Below are positions 1 to 8,217 of a DNA stretch of 64,000 nucleotides, in pieces (within the stretch, counting starts at the first letter, position 1; every line of letters starts with the position of its first letter). Source of the stretch: Arthrobacter citreus. Its GTDB lineage: Bacteria; Bacillota; Bacilli; Bacillales; Bacillaceae_G. The position numbers and the translations under genes are program-made. The notes beneath the pieces were generated by a model, which was given only the letters and a program-made list of their open reading frames with translations, did no database searches and was not told the origin of the DNA. The stretch is taken from contig CP053688.1 of assembly GCA_013200995.1 (NCBI GenBank), positions 5,084,001 to 5,148,000 of the forward strand, in the 5' to 3' direction.

Positions 1-1035
1 GAAATGCATAATCATTTGGATAAAACTTATCTTGGATTACCTTGGAAGGCTTGTATTCCTGCTGCAAATTTAGTTGAGAGATTAAATTTGGAAGCTGCGG
101 AATTAGTTGAATTAGCGGAGACGGGGCAGCATCGTGCTGAACATATGCTTCATCTACTATTAAAAGGTGGAGCAACTCATGTTCGAACACATGTAAACGT
201 TGATCCGTATATCGGCTTGAAAAATTTAGAAGAAATTCAAAAAGCACTTTTTACGTATAAGGATAAAATGACACACGAGATTGTTGCATTTCCTCAACAT
301 GGATTACTTCGAACAAATAGTATGTCATTCATGAAAACAGCGATGAGAGAGGGAGCGACCATTGTCGGTGGGCTAGATCCTGGTGGCATTGATCAAAATA
401 TTGAGCTTTCATTATTTGAAATGGTTGATCTTGCGGTACAGTTTGATGCTGATATAGATATTCATATACATGACCCAGGTCATCTTGGTTTTTATACAAT
501 ACAAAAACTAACTTCATTTATCGAACAAGCTGGTTGGCATAATCGCGTAGCCGTAAGTCATGCATTTGCACTTGGTGATGTACCGATAAATGAATCTACT
601 GAAATGGCTAGTAAGCTAGCAAGCTTAGGTGTGTCGATAATGTCGACTGTGCCGATTAACAGAGTAATGCCTCCAGTTGATCTACTTCATTCAAAAGGTG
701 TACATGTAGCTTTAGGTTGTGATGGTTTCTATGATTCTTGGTCACCACATGGAACTGGAGATATGTTAGAAAAAGCTGGCCGTCTAGCTGAGAGATACAA
801 TTGGAAAGATGAGTACGGGCTATCTCAAACATTGCAATTTATTACTGGTGGCTTAAAGACTCTTGATGAAAAAGGAAATCAATTGTGGCCAAAGGTTGGA
901 GATGAAGCAAATTTAGTTTTAGTAGATGCATCATGTTCTGCTGAAGCTGTAGCAAGACGAGCAAAACGTGCTGCTGTAATTGCGAATGGAAATATTGTTT
1001 ACGGTGGACTGAATTATGAATCTGCTTTGAAGTAA
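1..1035 (+). CDS. Cytosine-deaminase-like amidohydrolase, 5' end cut by window edge
   Basis: Metal-dependent amidohydrolase of the cytosine deaminase/AtzC-like group (COG0402 type). The reading frame is open from base 1, and the first visible ATG sits inside the HxH metal motif (HNHLDK), so the true start lies upstream. By comparison with the next gene about 70 residues are missing. Visible motifs are HNHLDKT, HVRTHVNVD, a QHG triplet, HIHDPGHLG, SHAFALGD and a late Asp in GCDGFYDSW. These are the usual positions of metal ligands and active-site residues in the family. E. coli cytosine deaminase has a Glu in its HCDE motif where this protein has HDPG, so cytosine is not a safe substrate guess. 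It is followed after about 30 bp by a close paralogue, a tandem duplication probably in one operon. Substrate unknown; deamination or hydrolysis of a cyclic amide or heterocycle is the family-level inference. Confidence 0.85.
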   Translation, partial: EMHNHLDKTYLGLPWKACIPAANLVERLNLEAAELVELAETGQHRAEHMLHLLLKGGATHVRTHVNVDPYIGLKNLEEIQKALFTYKDKMTHEIVAFPQHGLLRTNSMSFMKTAMREGATIVGGLDPGGIDQNIELSLFEMVDLAVQFDADIDIHIHDPGHLGFYTIQKLTSFIEQAGWHNRVAVSHAFALGDVPINESTEMASKLASLGVSIMSTVPINRVMPPVDLLHSKGVHVALGCDGFYDSWSPHGTGDMLEKAGRLAERYNWKDEYGLSQTLQFITGGLKTLDEKGNQLWPKVGDEANLVLVDASCSAEAVARRAKRAAVIANGNIVYGGLNYESALK

Positions 1036-1065
1036 ATAGAAGAATTACAAGAAGGAGTGAACTTC

Positions 1066-2310
1066 ATGATATCTAGCTATTGGTTAAAGAATGCTCGATT
1101 AGAAATTGGCTACGAAAAAGAAAACGATAGAGTAGTAGGTACTGCTACTGAATTATTTCATCTATTAATTGAAAAAGGAAAAATTACTAAAATAACAAAA
1201 GATGAAGCGTCGATTACAAATGAATTTACAGTTCGTGATGCAGGTGGATTACTTGTTTTACCATCTTTTATTGAAAAGCATGTACATCTTGATAAGACAT
1301 TAATGGGAGATGTGTGGAGAGCTTGCACTCCAACTTCTAGTGTAATTGAACGATTTGAATATGAAAAAATGGCTTTACCGACGATTGCGTCAAGTACGAA
1401 GGAGCGCGCAGAGGCTTTACTTGAAATCCTTTTAGCTTCTGGTTCTACACATGTGAGAACACATGTTGATATTTATCCAGAAGTTGGGATCAGAAATTTA
1501 GAACAAGTTGAACAAGCATTAACTAATTATTCTAACCGTCTTAGCTCCGAAGTTGTTGCATTTGCTCAGCATGGTTTATTAAGATCCAATGCTTTCAATT
1601 ATGTGAGAGAAGCATTAAGAAATGGAGCAGGAATTGTTGGTTCAGTTGACCCTGCAGTTGTAGACCAAAATATTGAAGAGTCGCTATATCAACTTTATAA
1701 TTTAGCGGTTGAAGCTGATGCGGACATCGATATTCATTTACATGATCCAGGTCATCTAGGTGCATTTACGATGAAACGTATTGTAGAATTTACGAAGCAA
1801 GCAGGTTGGGAAGGCAGAGTAGCAATCAGCCATGCATTTGGAATAGGTGATGTTCCAAGACAGGAAGCATACGAACTTGCAAATAGCTTTAGAGACGCAG
1901 GAATTTCGATTGTCACAAGTGTACCAATTAATAGACAAATGCCTCCAGTTGATTTATTAAATGAACGAGGTGTGGAAGTAGCAGTTGGTAATGATAATAT
2001 TTTTGATGTTTGGTCACCACTAGGAACAGGTGATATTCTTGAAAGAGCGGGAAGACTTGCTGAACGATTTAGATGGATTGATGAAGTTTCATTAGGTCAA
2101 ACATTAAAATATATTACGGGTGGAAAAACTCCGCTAGATACAAACGGAAATCAAGTGTGGCCAAAAATAGGTGATTCTGCAAATCTAGTTTTAGTAGAAG
2201 CAAGCTGTTCTGCAGAGGCTGTTGCAAGACGAGCAGAACGTAAAGCAGTAATTTATAGTGGAAATATTGTGAGCGGTTCTTTAAGCGAAGAGAAATTAAT
2301 TCATAAATAA
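1066..2310 (+). CDS. Cytosine-deaminase-like amidohydrolase (second tandem copy)
   Basis: Full-length paralogue of the preceding gene, about 414 residues. It has an N-terminal beta-rich segment that builds the composite amidohydrolase sandwich, then the TIM barrel with HVHLDKT (about residue 72), HVRTHVD, QHG, HLHDPGHLG, SHAFGIGD and NDNIFDVWSP. The ATG at 1066 is preferred over the in-frame GTG at 1057, because GAAGGAG at 1051-1057 overlaps that GTG and is 8 nt from the ATG. The two copies share most motifs and the C-terminal segment (ASCSAEAVARRA). As in the first copy, the catalytic Glu of true cytosine deaminases is replaced by a DPG motif. A nucleobase permease gene 1.3 kb downstream fits a role in salvage or catabolism of a nitrogen heterocycle, but this is context only. 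Confidence 0.85.
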   Translation: MISSYWLKNARLEIGYEKENDRVVGTATELFHLLIEKGKITKITKDEASITNEFTVRDAGGLLVLPSFIEKHVHLDKTLMGDVWRACTPTSSVIERFEYEKMALPTIASSTKERAEALLEILLASGSTHVRTHVDIYPEVGIRNLEQVEQALTNYSNRLSSEVVAFAQHGLLRSNAFNYVREALRNGAGIVGSVDPAVVDQNIEESLYQLYNLAVEADADIDIHLHDPGHLGAFTMKRIVEFTKQAGWEGRVAISHAFGIGDVPRQEAYELANSFRDAGISIVTSVPINRQMPPVDLLNERGVEVAVGNDNIFDVWSPLGTGDILERAGRLAERFRWIDEVSLGQTLKYITGGKTPLDTNGNQVWPKIGDSANLVLVEASCSAEAVARRAERKAVIYSGNIVSGSLSEEKLIHK

Positions 2311-2654
2311 AAAAGACTGCGTATTGTAAGAGTAATTTGGAGAAGTAAAACAGGTTAGTTTTATCAACGCGAAAAAGGATGCCAAAAGCCTCCCCAAGGA
2401 AATAAACATCCAAACATTACACTTAAAGATTATAACCTGTCCGGTAAAAATTGGAACAAATTTAGAAAAATGCCTATCGGGAAAAGGATCTCTAGAATCT
2501 TCTAGATTTCCTTTTCCATTTTTACATTAAGAAAGTATACATTTGTAATGGTGAAGAAAAATCGACGTATTTTCCAATTTTACATATAAGTGCAACTACG
2601 TCTCTTTTTTCCACCAATCGGATCGTTAATATTATCGAGAAAGCAGGCTGTAAA
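2311..2654 (+). other. Intergenic region with terminator and a second hairpin
   Basis: No gene is supported here. GGAAAAGG (2480-2487) pairs with CCTTTTCC (2510-2517) and is followed by ATTTTT, a plausible terminator for the amidohydrolase pair. Further on GACGTA (2564-2569) can pair with TACGTC (2597-2602), followed by TCTTTTTT. That would be a second terminator-like hairpin with a long loop just upstream of the DMT exporter gene, possibly an attenuator. I do not recognise a known riboswitch. Confidence 0.5.
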
Positions 2655-3560
2655 ATGGTTCGTTCTTATCTATTATTACTATTTTGTGTAATTTGTTGGG
2701 GGAGTAATTTTATTTTTGGCGCATTGCTAGTAAAAGAATTCTCACCCATTTTATTGTCAGCGTTAAGATTATGCTTTATATTATTTTTTATCGCTTTCTA
2801 TGCACTAGTGAAGAAAAAGTGGAAAATGGTTCAGAAAAAAGATTTGTTTATGATTATTTTACTAGGGTTAATTGGTACTTGTATTAATCAATGGTCATTT
2901 TATTCCGCTTTAGAAACAACCCATCCAACAACTTCTGCATTAATACTTGCTCTTGCTCCTCTTACTACATCTTTTTTAGCTTCAATTTTTTTAAAGGAAA
3001 GACTAACTAAAGGTTTTGTAATTGGTTCAATTATAGCTTTTATAGGTGTATTCTTTGTCATTACAAACGGACAAAAGCTTGAAATTACAATTGGTTTGAT
3101 TTGGATTTTTTTAACTATGCTTACGTTTTCTATTTCAATTATTATGATTAAAAAGCTAACTGAAACCTATGATTCAACAACGATTACACTATATTCAAAT
3201 TTAATCGGTTTTGGTGGTCTACTACCGATTGCTCTCTTTTCAGGAACAACTCACACTATGAGTAATCAAGCTCTACCTTGGATACTATTAATTGTAACAG
3301 CAATTATAATGCATGGAGTTTGTACATTAATTTGGAACCATCAAATACAAATTGTTGGGGCATCAAAAGCAGCTATGTTTCTTAATTTAGAACCATTTAT
3401 TGCTATGCTAGTTGGGTTGATTGTTTTAAAAAATAATATAACAGGACCTCAATTTTTAGGTGGGGCGCTCATTATTATTGGAGTTTTTCTTTCAACTTCT
3501 TTAAAATGGAAAAGGGCGATTAAAGAACCATTTTATATAAAAGAAACAAAGAATTTTTAA
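2655..3560 (+). CDS. EamA/DMT-family membrane transporter
   Basis: A 301-residue integral membrane protein with about ten hydrophobic segments arranged as two EamA repeats. The first begins near residue 4 (CVICWGSNF) and the second near residue 148. The typical signature of drug/metabolite transporters is visible: helices ending in small or aromatic residues and the conserved AALIWN-like motif, here CTLIWNHQIQIVG. Predicted role is export of a small metabolite across the cytoplasmic membrane; the substrate cannot be read from sequence. It lies 20 bp upstream of a nucleobase permease gene and is probably co-transcribed with it. The ribosome binding site is weak (AAAGCAGG). Confidence 0.85.
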   Translation: MVRSYLLLLFCVICWGSNFIFGALLVKEFSPILLSALRLCFILFFIAFYALVKKKWKMVQKKDLFMIILLGLIGTCINQWSFYSALETTHPTTSALILALAPLTTSFLASIFLKERLTKGFVIGSIIAFIGVFFVITNGQKLEITIGLIWIFLTMLTFSISIIMIKKLTETYDSTTITLYSNLIGFGGLLPIALFSGTTHTMSNQALPWILLIVTAIIMHGVCTLIWNHQIQIVGASKAAMFLNLEPFIAMLVGLIVLKNNITGPQFLGGALIIIGVFLSTSLKWKRAIKEPFYIKETKNF

Positions 3561-3580
3561 AGCAAGAGGAGGAGGAAACT

Positions 3581-4876
3581 ATGAAAAACCTGAGGGTTTC
3601 TACTACTCTTTTTTCATCGGTTCAATGGTTATTTTTTATTTTTGCGAATACAATTGTAGTCCCTATTTCGATAGGAGCTGCATTTCATTTGCCTTCAGAT
3701 GTTATTGAAAGCACAATCAGAAGTTCACTAATCTTCACTGGTATTGCATCTGTCTTACAAGGATGGATTGGTCATAAGTATCCAGTTATGGAAGGGCATT
3801 CGGGATTATTATGGGGTGTAATGCTGAATTTAGGATTATCTGCCTCGGCGTTTGGACTAAGTTATACCGAAATTGGGGGAGGCATGGCAACAGGATTTAT
3901 TGCAGCGGGAATTGTAACATTACTTTTATCTGCATTTAATATGATTTCATTTCTTCAAAAAATCTTTACTCCAATGGTTATGACAGTTTATTTATTCCTA
4001 CTTTCATTTCAGCTTATATTCGTTTTCTTTAAAGGCATGCTTGGAATCACGAATAAAGGTCAAATCACTTTGTCAGTCAGTTTACTTTCTATATGTATCG
4101 TGTTATTTGTTAGCATTCTAAAATTAAAAGGATCACGAATAATCAGCAATTTTTCAATATTAATTGGCATAATAGTAGGATGGTTTTTCTACGCGATTTT
4201 ATTTGGATCAGATGTAAAAGAAGTAGGTTCAGCAAGTGCTCATTTTTCTTTATTCCCAATAGGAGCACCTAATTTACAAATTGGAATAATCGCTATCTCG
4301 TTTTTTGCGGGAATTATGAATTTAAGCAATACATTTGCATCAATAAAAGCTGCATCAGATTTGTTAAAGGAAGAAGCGGGAACAAAACATTATCGCTTTT
4401 CATTATTAATAACTGGTAGTTTTACGATTATTGCTGCATTATTTGGAATCGTTCCATATACTCCATTTACATCATCACTTGGATTCTTACAAAGTACGCA
4501 AATTTATGAAAGAAAACCATTTATTTATGGAGGAGCATTATTAGCAATAATTGGAGTTGTTCCACCTTTAATTTCATTCTTAGCTACAATGCCTGTAACT
4601 GTTGGAAATGCAGTACTATTTGTCGCATATCTTCAATTATTTGGAACAGCCTTTAGTAGTACGAATGGAAAAGTTTTTACATCAGATACAATCTTTAGGC
4701 TTGCAGCACCAGTTTTAGTTGGAGTAAGTTTGATGAATATTGCTCCTGGAACGTTTGGCAATCTTCCAATGATTATTCAACCATTTTTAACAAATGGACT
4801 AATTATGGGCGTTATACTTTCAATTTTGTTAGAGAAATCAATCAACTGGAATCAGTTTGAGAAGGTAAAAGCATAA
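3581..4876 (+). CDS. NCS2-family xanthine/uracil-type permease
   Basis: A 431-residue polytopic membrane protein of the nucleobase:cation symporter-2 family. The N-terminal segment (QWLFFIFANTIVVPISIGAAF) is the typical first helix of uracil/xanthine permeases, and about 12-14 hydrophobic segments follow. The motif MEGHSGLLWG lies where the family substrate-binding TM3 begins. Predicted role is proton-coupled uptake of a purine, pyrimidine or related heterocycle. It starts at an ATG behind a strong AGGAGGAGG site. Together with the upstream DMT transporter and the two cytosine-deaminase-like enzymes it suggests a heterocycle uptake and breakdown cluster. The exact ligand is not deducible. Confidence 0.85.
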   Translation: MKNLRVSTTLFSSVQWLFFIFANTIVVPISIGAAFHLPSDVIESTIRSSLIFTGIASVLQGWIGHKYPVMEGHSGLLWGVMLNLGLSASAFGLSYTEIGGGMATGFIAAGIVTLLLSAFNMISFLQKIFTPMVMTVYLFLLSFQLIFVFFKGMLGITNKGQITLSVSLLSICIVLFVSILKLKGSRIISNFSILIGIIVGWFFYAILFGSDVKEVGSASAHFSLFPIGAPNLQIGIIAISFFAGIMNLSNTFASIKAASDLLKEEAGTKHYRFSLLITGSFTIIAALFGIVPYTPFTSSLGFLQSTQIYERKPFIYGGALLAIIGVVPPLISFLATMPVTVGNAVLFVAYLQLFGTAFSSTNGKVFTSDTIFRLAAPVLVGVSLMNIAPGTFGNLPMIIQPFLTNGLIMGVILSILLEKSINWNQFEKVKA

Positions 4877-4881
4877 AAAAT

Positions 4882-4914
4882 GGCTCGGGTATAATATGCC
4901 CGAGCCTATTTTTT
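4882..4914. terminator. Bidirectional terminator between NCS2 permease and UvrC-like gene
   Basis: Perfect 8-bp stem GGCTCGGG (4882-4889) / CCCGAGCC (4899-4906), flanked by an A-run on the left and a T-run on the right. It can serve both converging genes. Confidence 0.85.
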
Positions 4915-5992
4915 ATTTAAAGGAATTAATTAATTTTTGAAGTTCTTTTTGTAATTTAGTACTTTTAGAGCTTAGCCATCTTTTAGGTACAATTAGATAT
5001 TTGCAATTATTGCTTTTTAAATAACTGTATATAATTTGGGCCTCATCAATTTCGTCACGGCTCACATCTAATGACGAAGGGTCATTAACGCTTTTGAAGT
5101 TAGTTAAAGCATTGGAATGTATTTGATCAACGAGCTGATCAAATGAATTGTCGTGAATTTGAACTAATTCACTTTGCAATATTTGAGTACGGTTAATCAG
5201 AAAGTATTTGAATTGGTTGTTTTCTAGCTTTTCAATTGTAATAATATGATTATTTTCTTCAGTAAATTCAATCACTTTTTCTTTATTAAGAAGTGATTTA
5301 ACTATGTCAATCCAATCTCTATATTTAGCAGCAGCTTCAAAATCAAATTGTTCAGATGCCGCTAACATCATTGCCTCCATCTCTTCAAGGAGATTAATGT
5401 CAGTTCGACTAAGGAATCGAATAACCCGATCAATAACCAAATTGTATTCATCAATAGCCGAACCACCTAAACAAACACCATTACATGTTCCCAGTGAATA
5501 GTTTAAGCAAGCGCTATTTTTAATGCTCGAATGCCCACAGTTAATTTTAAAACATTCTTTAATGCCAGTAATTGCTCTTTCTACAGTGCCTCTACTTGTA
5601 AAAGGACCAAATATTAACTCGTTTTCTTTTTCAATAGGTTCATAGCTAATTTCAAATGAAGGAACTTTTTTATTTAAGTTGATGACTAAGTAAATAAATG
5701 ATTGAGGACTTTTCATCATTCGATTATACATCGGTTTAATTTCTTTTATTAAATGACATTCAAGCATAAAAGCATCAAATTCTGTATCAGTCAAAATATA
5801 GTCAAAATCCTTTAAATGAGTGACAAGCTTTTTCACTTTTGGAGAATGTCCTTTTGAATTTTGAAAATAAGACTGCACGCGCTTTTTTAAACTTTTTGCT
5901 TTTCCAACATAAAGTATTTGCCCTTTTGAATCTTTCATTAAATATACGCCAGGAGATAACGGCAGGTTTTTTACCTTTTCTTGTAGATTTAT
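4913..5992 (-). CDS. Short UvrC-like GIY-YIG nuclease, probable ATA start
   Basis: Corresponds to the N-terminal half of excinuclease UvrC. It has a GIY-YIG domain (PGVYLMKD then ILYVGKAKSLKKRV), a Cys-rich linker with four cysteines, and a UVR motif (FDFEAAAKYRDWID). It ends at about 359 residues, so the C-terminal RNase-H-like nuclease and HhH domains of UvrC (usually about 590 residues) are absent. That architecture resembles Cho-type repair nucleases, which make the 3' incision. The first ATG (5938) would cut away the GVY part of the active site. The frame continues upstream through residues INLQEKVKNLPLSPGVYL to an ATA at 5992-5990 before an in-frame TGA at 6001-5999. A GGA-containing Shine-Dalgarno (AAAAAGGAT) sits 9 nt from that ATA, so I place the start there. 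A disrupted start is the alternative. Confidence 0.75.
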   Translation of the reverse strand: MNLQEKVKNLPLSPGVYLMKDSKGQILYVGKAKSLKKRVQSYFQNSKGHSPKVKKLVTHLKDFDYILTDTEFDAFMLECHLIKEIKPMYNRMMKSPQSFIYLVINLNKKVPSFEISYEPIEKENELIFGPFTSRGTVERAITGIKECFKINCGHSSIKNSACLNYSLGTCNGVCLGGSAIDEYNLVIDRVIRFLSRTDINLLEEMEAMMLAASEQFDFEAAAKYRDWIDIVKSLLNKEKVIEFTEENNHIITIEKLENNQFKYFLINRTQILQSELVQIHDNSFDQLVDQIHSNALTNFKSVNDPSSLDVSRDEIDEAQIIYSYLKSNNCKYLIVPKRWLSSKSTKLQKELQKLINSFK

Positions 5993-6189
5993 AGTGGTTC
6001 ATCCTTTTTCTAGTCAGTATATTTTCATTTTAACATGAGTATGGAATTAACAGTCAGTACAATTATGTGAAAAAAACGTAAACAAAACTTTATATAAAAA
6101 AAATAATTTAAAGTAATTAATACACGCATAAAACAACGACTACCCGCGTAAAAATTGACTACAGATGATACGAAGGAGAAGTGATCTTG

Positions 6190-6525
6190 ATGAAAACGAT
6201 CTATACAACATCCTCTTTCTCCAATTGGATTTTTGCCTTTATTGTGAATGGATTAATTATTTGGTTATGTAGCGTATTTGCTAATCTAGTTAACTGGAAG
6301 TATTCTGACATGGGATTCTTTCTCTACTTTGTCATTCTAGTTTTCTATATTATTTGCTTAAAATTAAATGAAGGATTCCCAGCACTTTTTCGGAAATTTG
6401 TACTGCGTAAGAAATTCGAATTAGTTAATGTATCAGCCTATGAAGTAACTATTATTCTAGTAGCAATTTTTCACGTAGTAAGAGCGATTGTGATTTATAG
6501 AGATGCACTTAGTGCGGTATTTTAA
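6190..6525 (+). CDS. Small hypothetical membrane protein
   Basis: About 111 residues with three hydrophobic segments (about residues 11-31, 40-58 and 84-103) joined by short basic loops such as RKFVLRKKFE. This fits a three-pass inner membrane protein. I do not recognise the family. The ATG at 6190 is chosen because GAAGGAG (6172-6178) is 11 nt upstream. An in-frame TTG at 6187 and GTG at 6181 are alternatives. It stands alone, upstream of its own terminator and of the repeat arrays, and transcription is away from the UvrC-like gene. Confidence 0.65.
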   Translation: MKTIYTTSSFSNWIFAFIVNGLIIWLCSVFANLVNWKYSDMGFFLYFVILVFYIICLKLNEGFPALFRKFVLRKKFELVNVSAYEVTIILVAIFHVVRAIVIYRDALSAVF

Positions 6526-6541
6526 TAATAATGAAGAAAAA

Positions 6542-6575
6542 TCACAAGGAATCTGCTTTTCCTTGTGACTTTTTC
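6542..6575 (+). terminator. Terminator of the small membrane protein gene
   Basis: Ten-bp stem TCACAAGGAA (6542-6551) / TTCCTTGTGA (6559-6568) followed by CTTTTTC. Confidence 0.85.
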
Positions 6576-6650
6576 AATTTTAAGAAAGAGTTGGGTGAAC
6601 ACTTAGGTGCAGGGAACTCATTTAATCAGTTTTAGTGATGGAGCATCGGA

Positions 6651-6861
6651 AAATAGCGTTAAAACAACGAAGTTCAACGCTATTTCAAATAGATTTAGCG
6701 ATATATTAACGAAATTCAGCGATAGATTAACGACATTTCAGTATTATCAACGAGGTTCAGCGTTATATCAACGAAGTTTAGCTTTATATCAACGAGATTT
6801 AGTGATATATCAACGAAGTTCACAGCTTTATCAATAATGTTCACTCAGTGTTCGCGTTTTT
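6651..6861 (+). repeat. 21-bp repeat array, ATATCAACGA type (locus A)
   Basis: About nine imperfect direct repeats with a 21-bp period. Each unit has a fairly constant half (ATATCAACGA) and a more variable half (AGTTCAGCG-like). Degeneracy rises towards the left end. The right end closes with TTCACAGCTTTATCAATAA and then TTCACTCAGTGTTCGCG plus a T-run (6840-6861). Because 21 is a multiple of three the array stays open in one frame and encodes a YQRSSAL-like heptad. There is no good ribosome binding site or gene-like composition, so I regard it as non-coding. A second type of array follows 56 bp downstream. Confidence 0.8.
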
Positions 6862-6917
6862 AGATTTAACCACCGCGTTTTCACTACATAGATGATACCA
6901 AAATTGAGTTCAACCTA

Positions 6918-7016
6918 TTTATGTTCAAAAAGTATTGCTTTATGCACAAAAAGCGCTACCTTATGAACAAAGTTCACAACTAAACTAATAATATTCACTC
7001 AGTGTTCGCGTTTTTT
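6918..7016 (+). repeat. 21-bp repeat array, TTTATGAAC type (locus A)
   Basis: Three degenerate 21-bp units beginning TTATGTTCAAAAA, TTATGCACAAAAA and TTATGAACAAAGTTCAC. The array ends at 6994-7016 with the same 22 bases that end the preceding array (TTCACTCAGTGTTCGCG plus T-run). The shared terminus shows that the two array types belong to one family. Confidence 0.75.
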
Positions 7017-7066
7017 ACATTTAAATATCATATATTTTCGATGTATAATCTTCTTAGGTGATGAGA

Positions 7067-7810
7067 ATGTTTTTAAAAAAAATTACACTTTTACGCGATG
7101 AAATAACGAGCTTTAGTCAATATCCGTTTTCCATTCCTTCCATTAAATCATTTGATGAAATTAATTTGAGAAGCAATGTTACCTTTTTTGTAGGTGAAAA
7201 TGGTTCTGGAAAGTCTACTTTATTGGAAGCAATTGCTGATAAATGTGATTTTAATACAGCGGGTGGGGGACGTAATAATAATTATGAGGTTTTTGCATCT
7301 GAGTCGCAGCTCGGTAATTACATAAGACTTTCGTGGTTGCCAAAAATTTCGAATGGATTTTTCTTGCGAGCGGAGTCATTCTACAATTTTGCTACATATT
7401 TGGACCAGATAGATGATCCACTTAAGTATCGCGGATATGGAGGTGAGTCTCTCCATAAGCAATCACACGGGGAATCGTTTTTATCCTTATTTCTAAATCG
7501 ATTTAATGAAACGGCAATTTACTTACTAGATGAACCAGAGGCAGCGCTCTCGCCAGCTAGACAATTAACATTCTTAAAAATAATTCATGATTTGGTAGAA
7601 ATAGAAAACTCTCAATTTATCATTGCCACGCATTCTCCAATTCTACTTGGATACCCAGATGCCGATATATTAAGCTTTGATCATGGGGAGATTTCAAGAA
7701 TTGATTATGAAAGTACAGATCATTATCAAATCACAAAATACTTTTTACAAAACAGGGAGAAGTTTTTAAGTGATTTGTTGAGTGATGATGATGAGGAAGA
7801 CTATAAATAA
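7067..7810 (+). CDS. AAA/ABC-type ATPase, stand-alone
   Basis: About 247 residues forming one soluble nucleotide-binding domain of the SMC/ABC-like AAA_21/AAA_23 type. Walker A is GENGSGKST (about residue 46), a signature-like HGESFLSLF comes before Walker B, and Walker B plus the D-loop is YLLDEPEAALSP. The H-switch region is FIIATHSPILLGYPDAD. There is no membrane domain or long coiled coil. Proteins of this kind couple ATP hydrolysis to conformational change in a partner, but no obvious partner gene is adjacent and the role is unknown. I choose the ATG at 7067 because AGGTGAT (7056-7062) lies just upstream. GTG 7058 and ATG 7061 overlap that site. Confidence 0.85.
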   Translation: MFLKKITLLRDEITSFSQYPFSIPSIKSFDEINLRSNVTFFVGENGSGKSTLLEAIADKCDFNTAGGGRNNNYEVFASESQLGNYIRLSWLPKISNGFFLRAESFYNFATYLDQIDDPLKYRGYGGESLHKQSHGESFLSLFLNRFNETAIYLLDEPEAALSPARQLTFLKIIHDLVEIENSQFIIATHSPILLGYPDADILSFDHGEISRIDYESTDHYQITKYFLQNREKFLSDLLSDDDEEDYK

Positions 7811-7840
7811 AGCTCAGTGCACCTAAGGGGCACTGAGCTT
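7810..7840. terminator. Hairpin between convergent genes
   Basis: Eleven-bp perfect stem AAGCTCAGTGC (7810-7820) / GCACTGAGCTT (7830-7840) between the ATPase gene and the minus-strand DUF952 gene. There is no long T-run on either side, so termination efficiency is uncertain. Confidence 0.6.
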
Positions 7841-7865
7841 ATGTCTACTACGTAATATCTACCAA

Positions 7866-8213
7866 TTATCCCAACTCCACTAATTCACCAGGTAAAACAA
7901 ATTCCCCATTTTCGTTTGAATTAAAATCAACTACTTTAAAAACAGCATCTAAGTTTAGCACTCCGTATAGGTGAGGAAATAATTGACCGAAGTTTTCAGT
8001 ATCTTCATAGACAATTTTAGCTTTCGTTTTTTCTTCATCGATGCAAAGTATTTTTAAATCAGTTGCACCTTTAAAGAATAAGTTTGCGATTTCAACGGTT
8101 TGTTTTAAAGTCGAACAATGGATAAATCCATCAGTATTTAAACTAGCAGGGGAATATTCTCCCTCTTTAATTGCATTTTGCCACTCTTTGTTTTCAATAA
8201 TATGTAAGATCAT
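7866..8213 (-). CDS. DUF952 family protein
   Basis: About 115 residues matching the DUF952 family by the motif GFIHCST near residue 29 and FPHLYGVL near residue 79, with the usual family length of about 110. It is a cytoplasmic protein. The family has a conserved fold but no established biochemical activity that I can name with confidence. I choose the ATG at 8213, since GAGGAG (8226-8221) is 7 nt upstream. The earlier in-frame ATG at 8228 would overlap the preceding gene. It lies 4 nt after the uracil-DNA-glycosylase-like gene, so the two form one operon. Confidence 0.85.
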   Translation of the reverse strand: MILHIIENKEWQNAIKEGEYSPASLNTDGFIHCSTLKQTVEIANLFFKGATDLKILCIDEEKTKAKIVYEDTENFGQLFPHLYGVLNLDAVFKVVDFNSNENGEFVLPGELVELG

Positions 8214-8217
8214 AGTA

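Noticed and set aside
2655..4876. Purine riboswitch upstream of the NCS2 permease
   Set aside because: I looked for the conserved purine-aptamer core in the 2520-2655 region and did not find it; only simple hairpins are present.
5802..6002. 66-codon ORF starting with ATG at 6002 on the minus strand
   Set aside because: It is a frame-shifted shadow of the UvrC-like gene N-terminus; the UvrC frame carries the conserved residues.
6607..6837. ORF of 76 codons with a YQRSSAL-like heptad repeat
   Set aside because: It is the translation of the 21-bp repeat array; no convincing ribosome binding site, and degenerate units change residues freely.
6651..7016. CRISPR array
   Set aside because: Units are direct 21-bp repeats whose variable half is itself similar between units; there are no unique spacers, no 28-36 bp repeat and no cas genes in the window.
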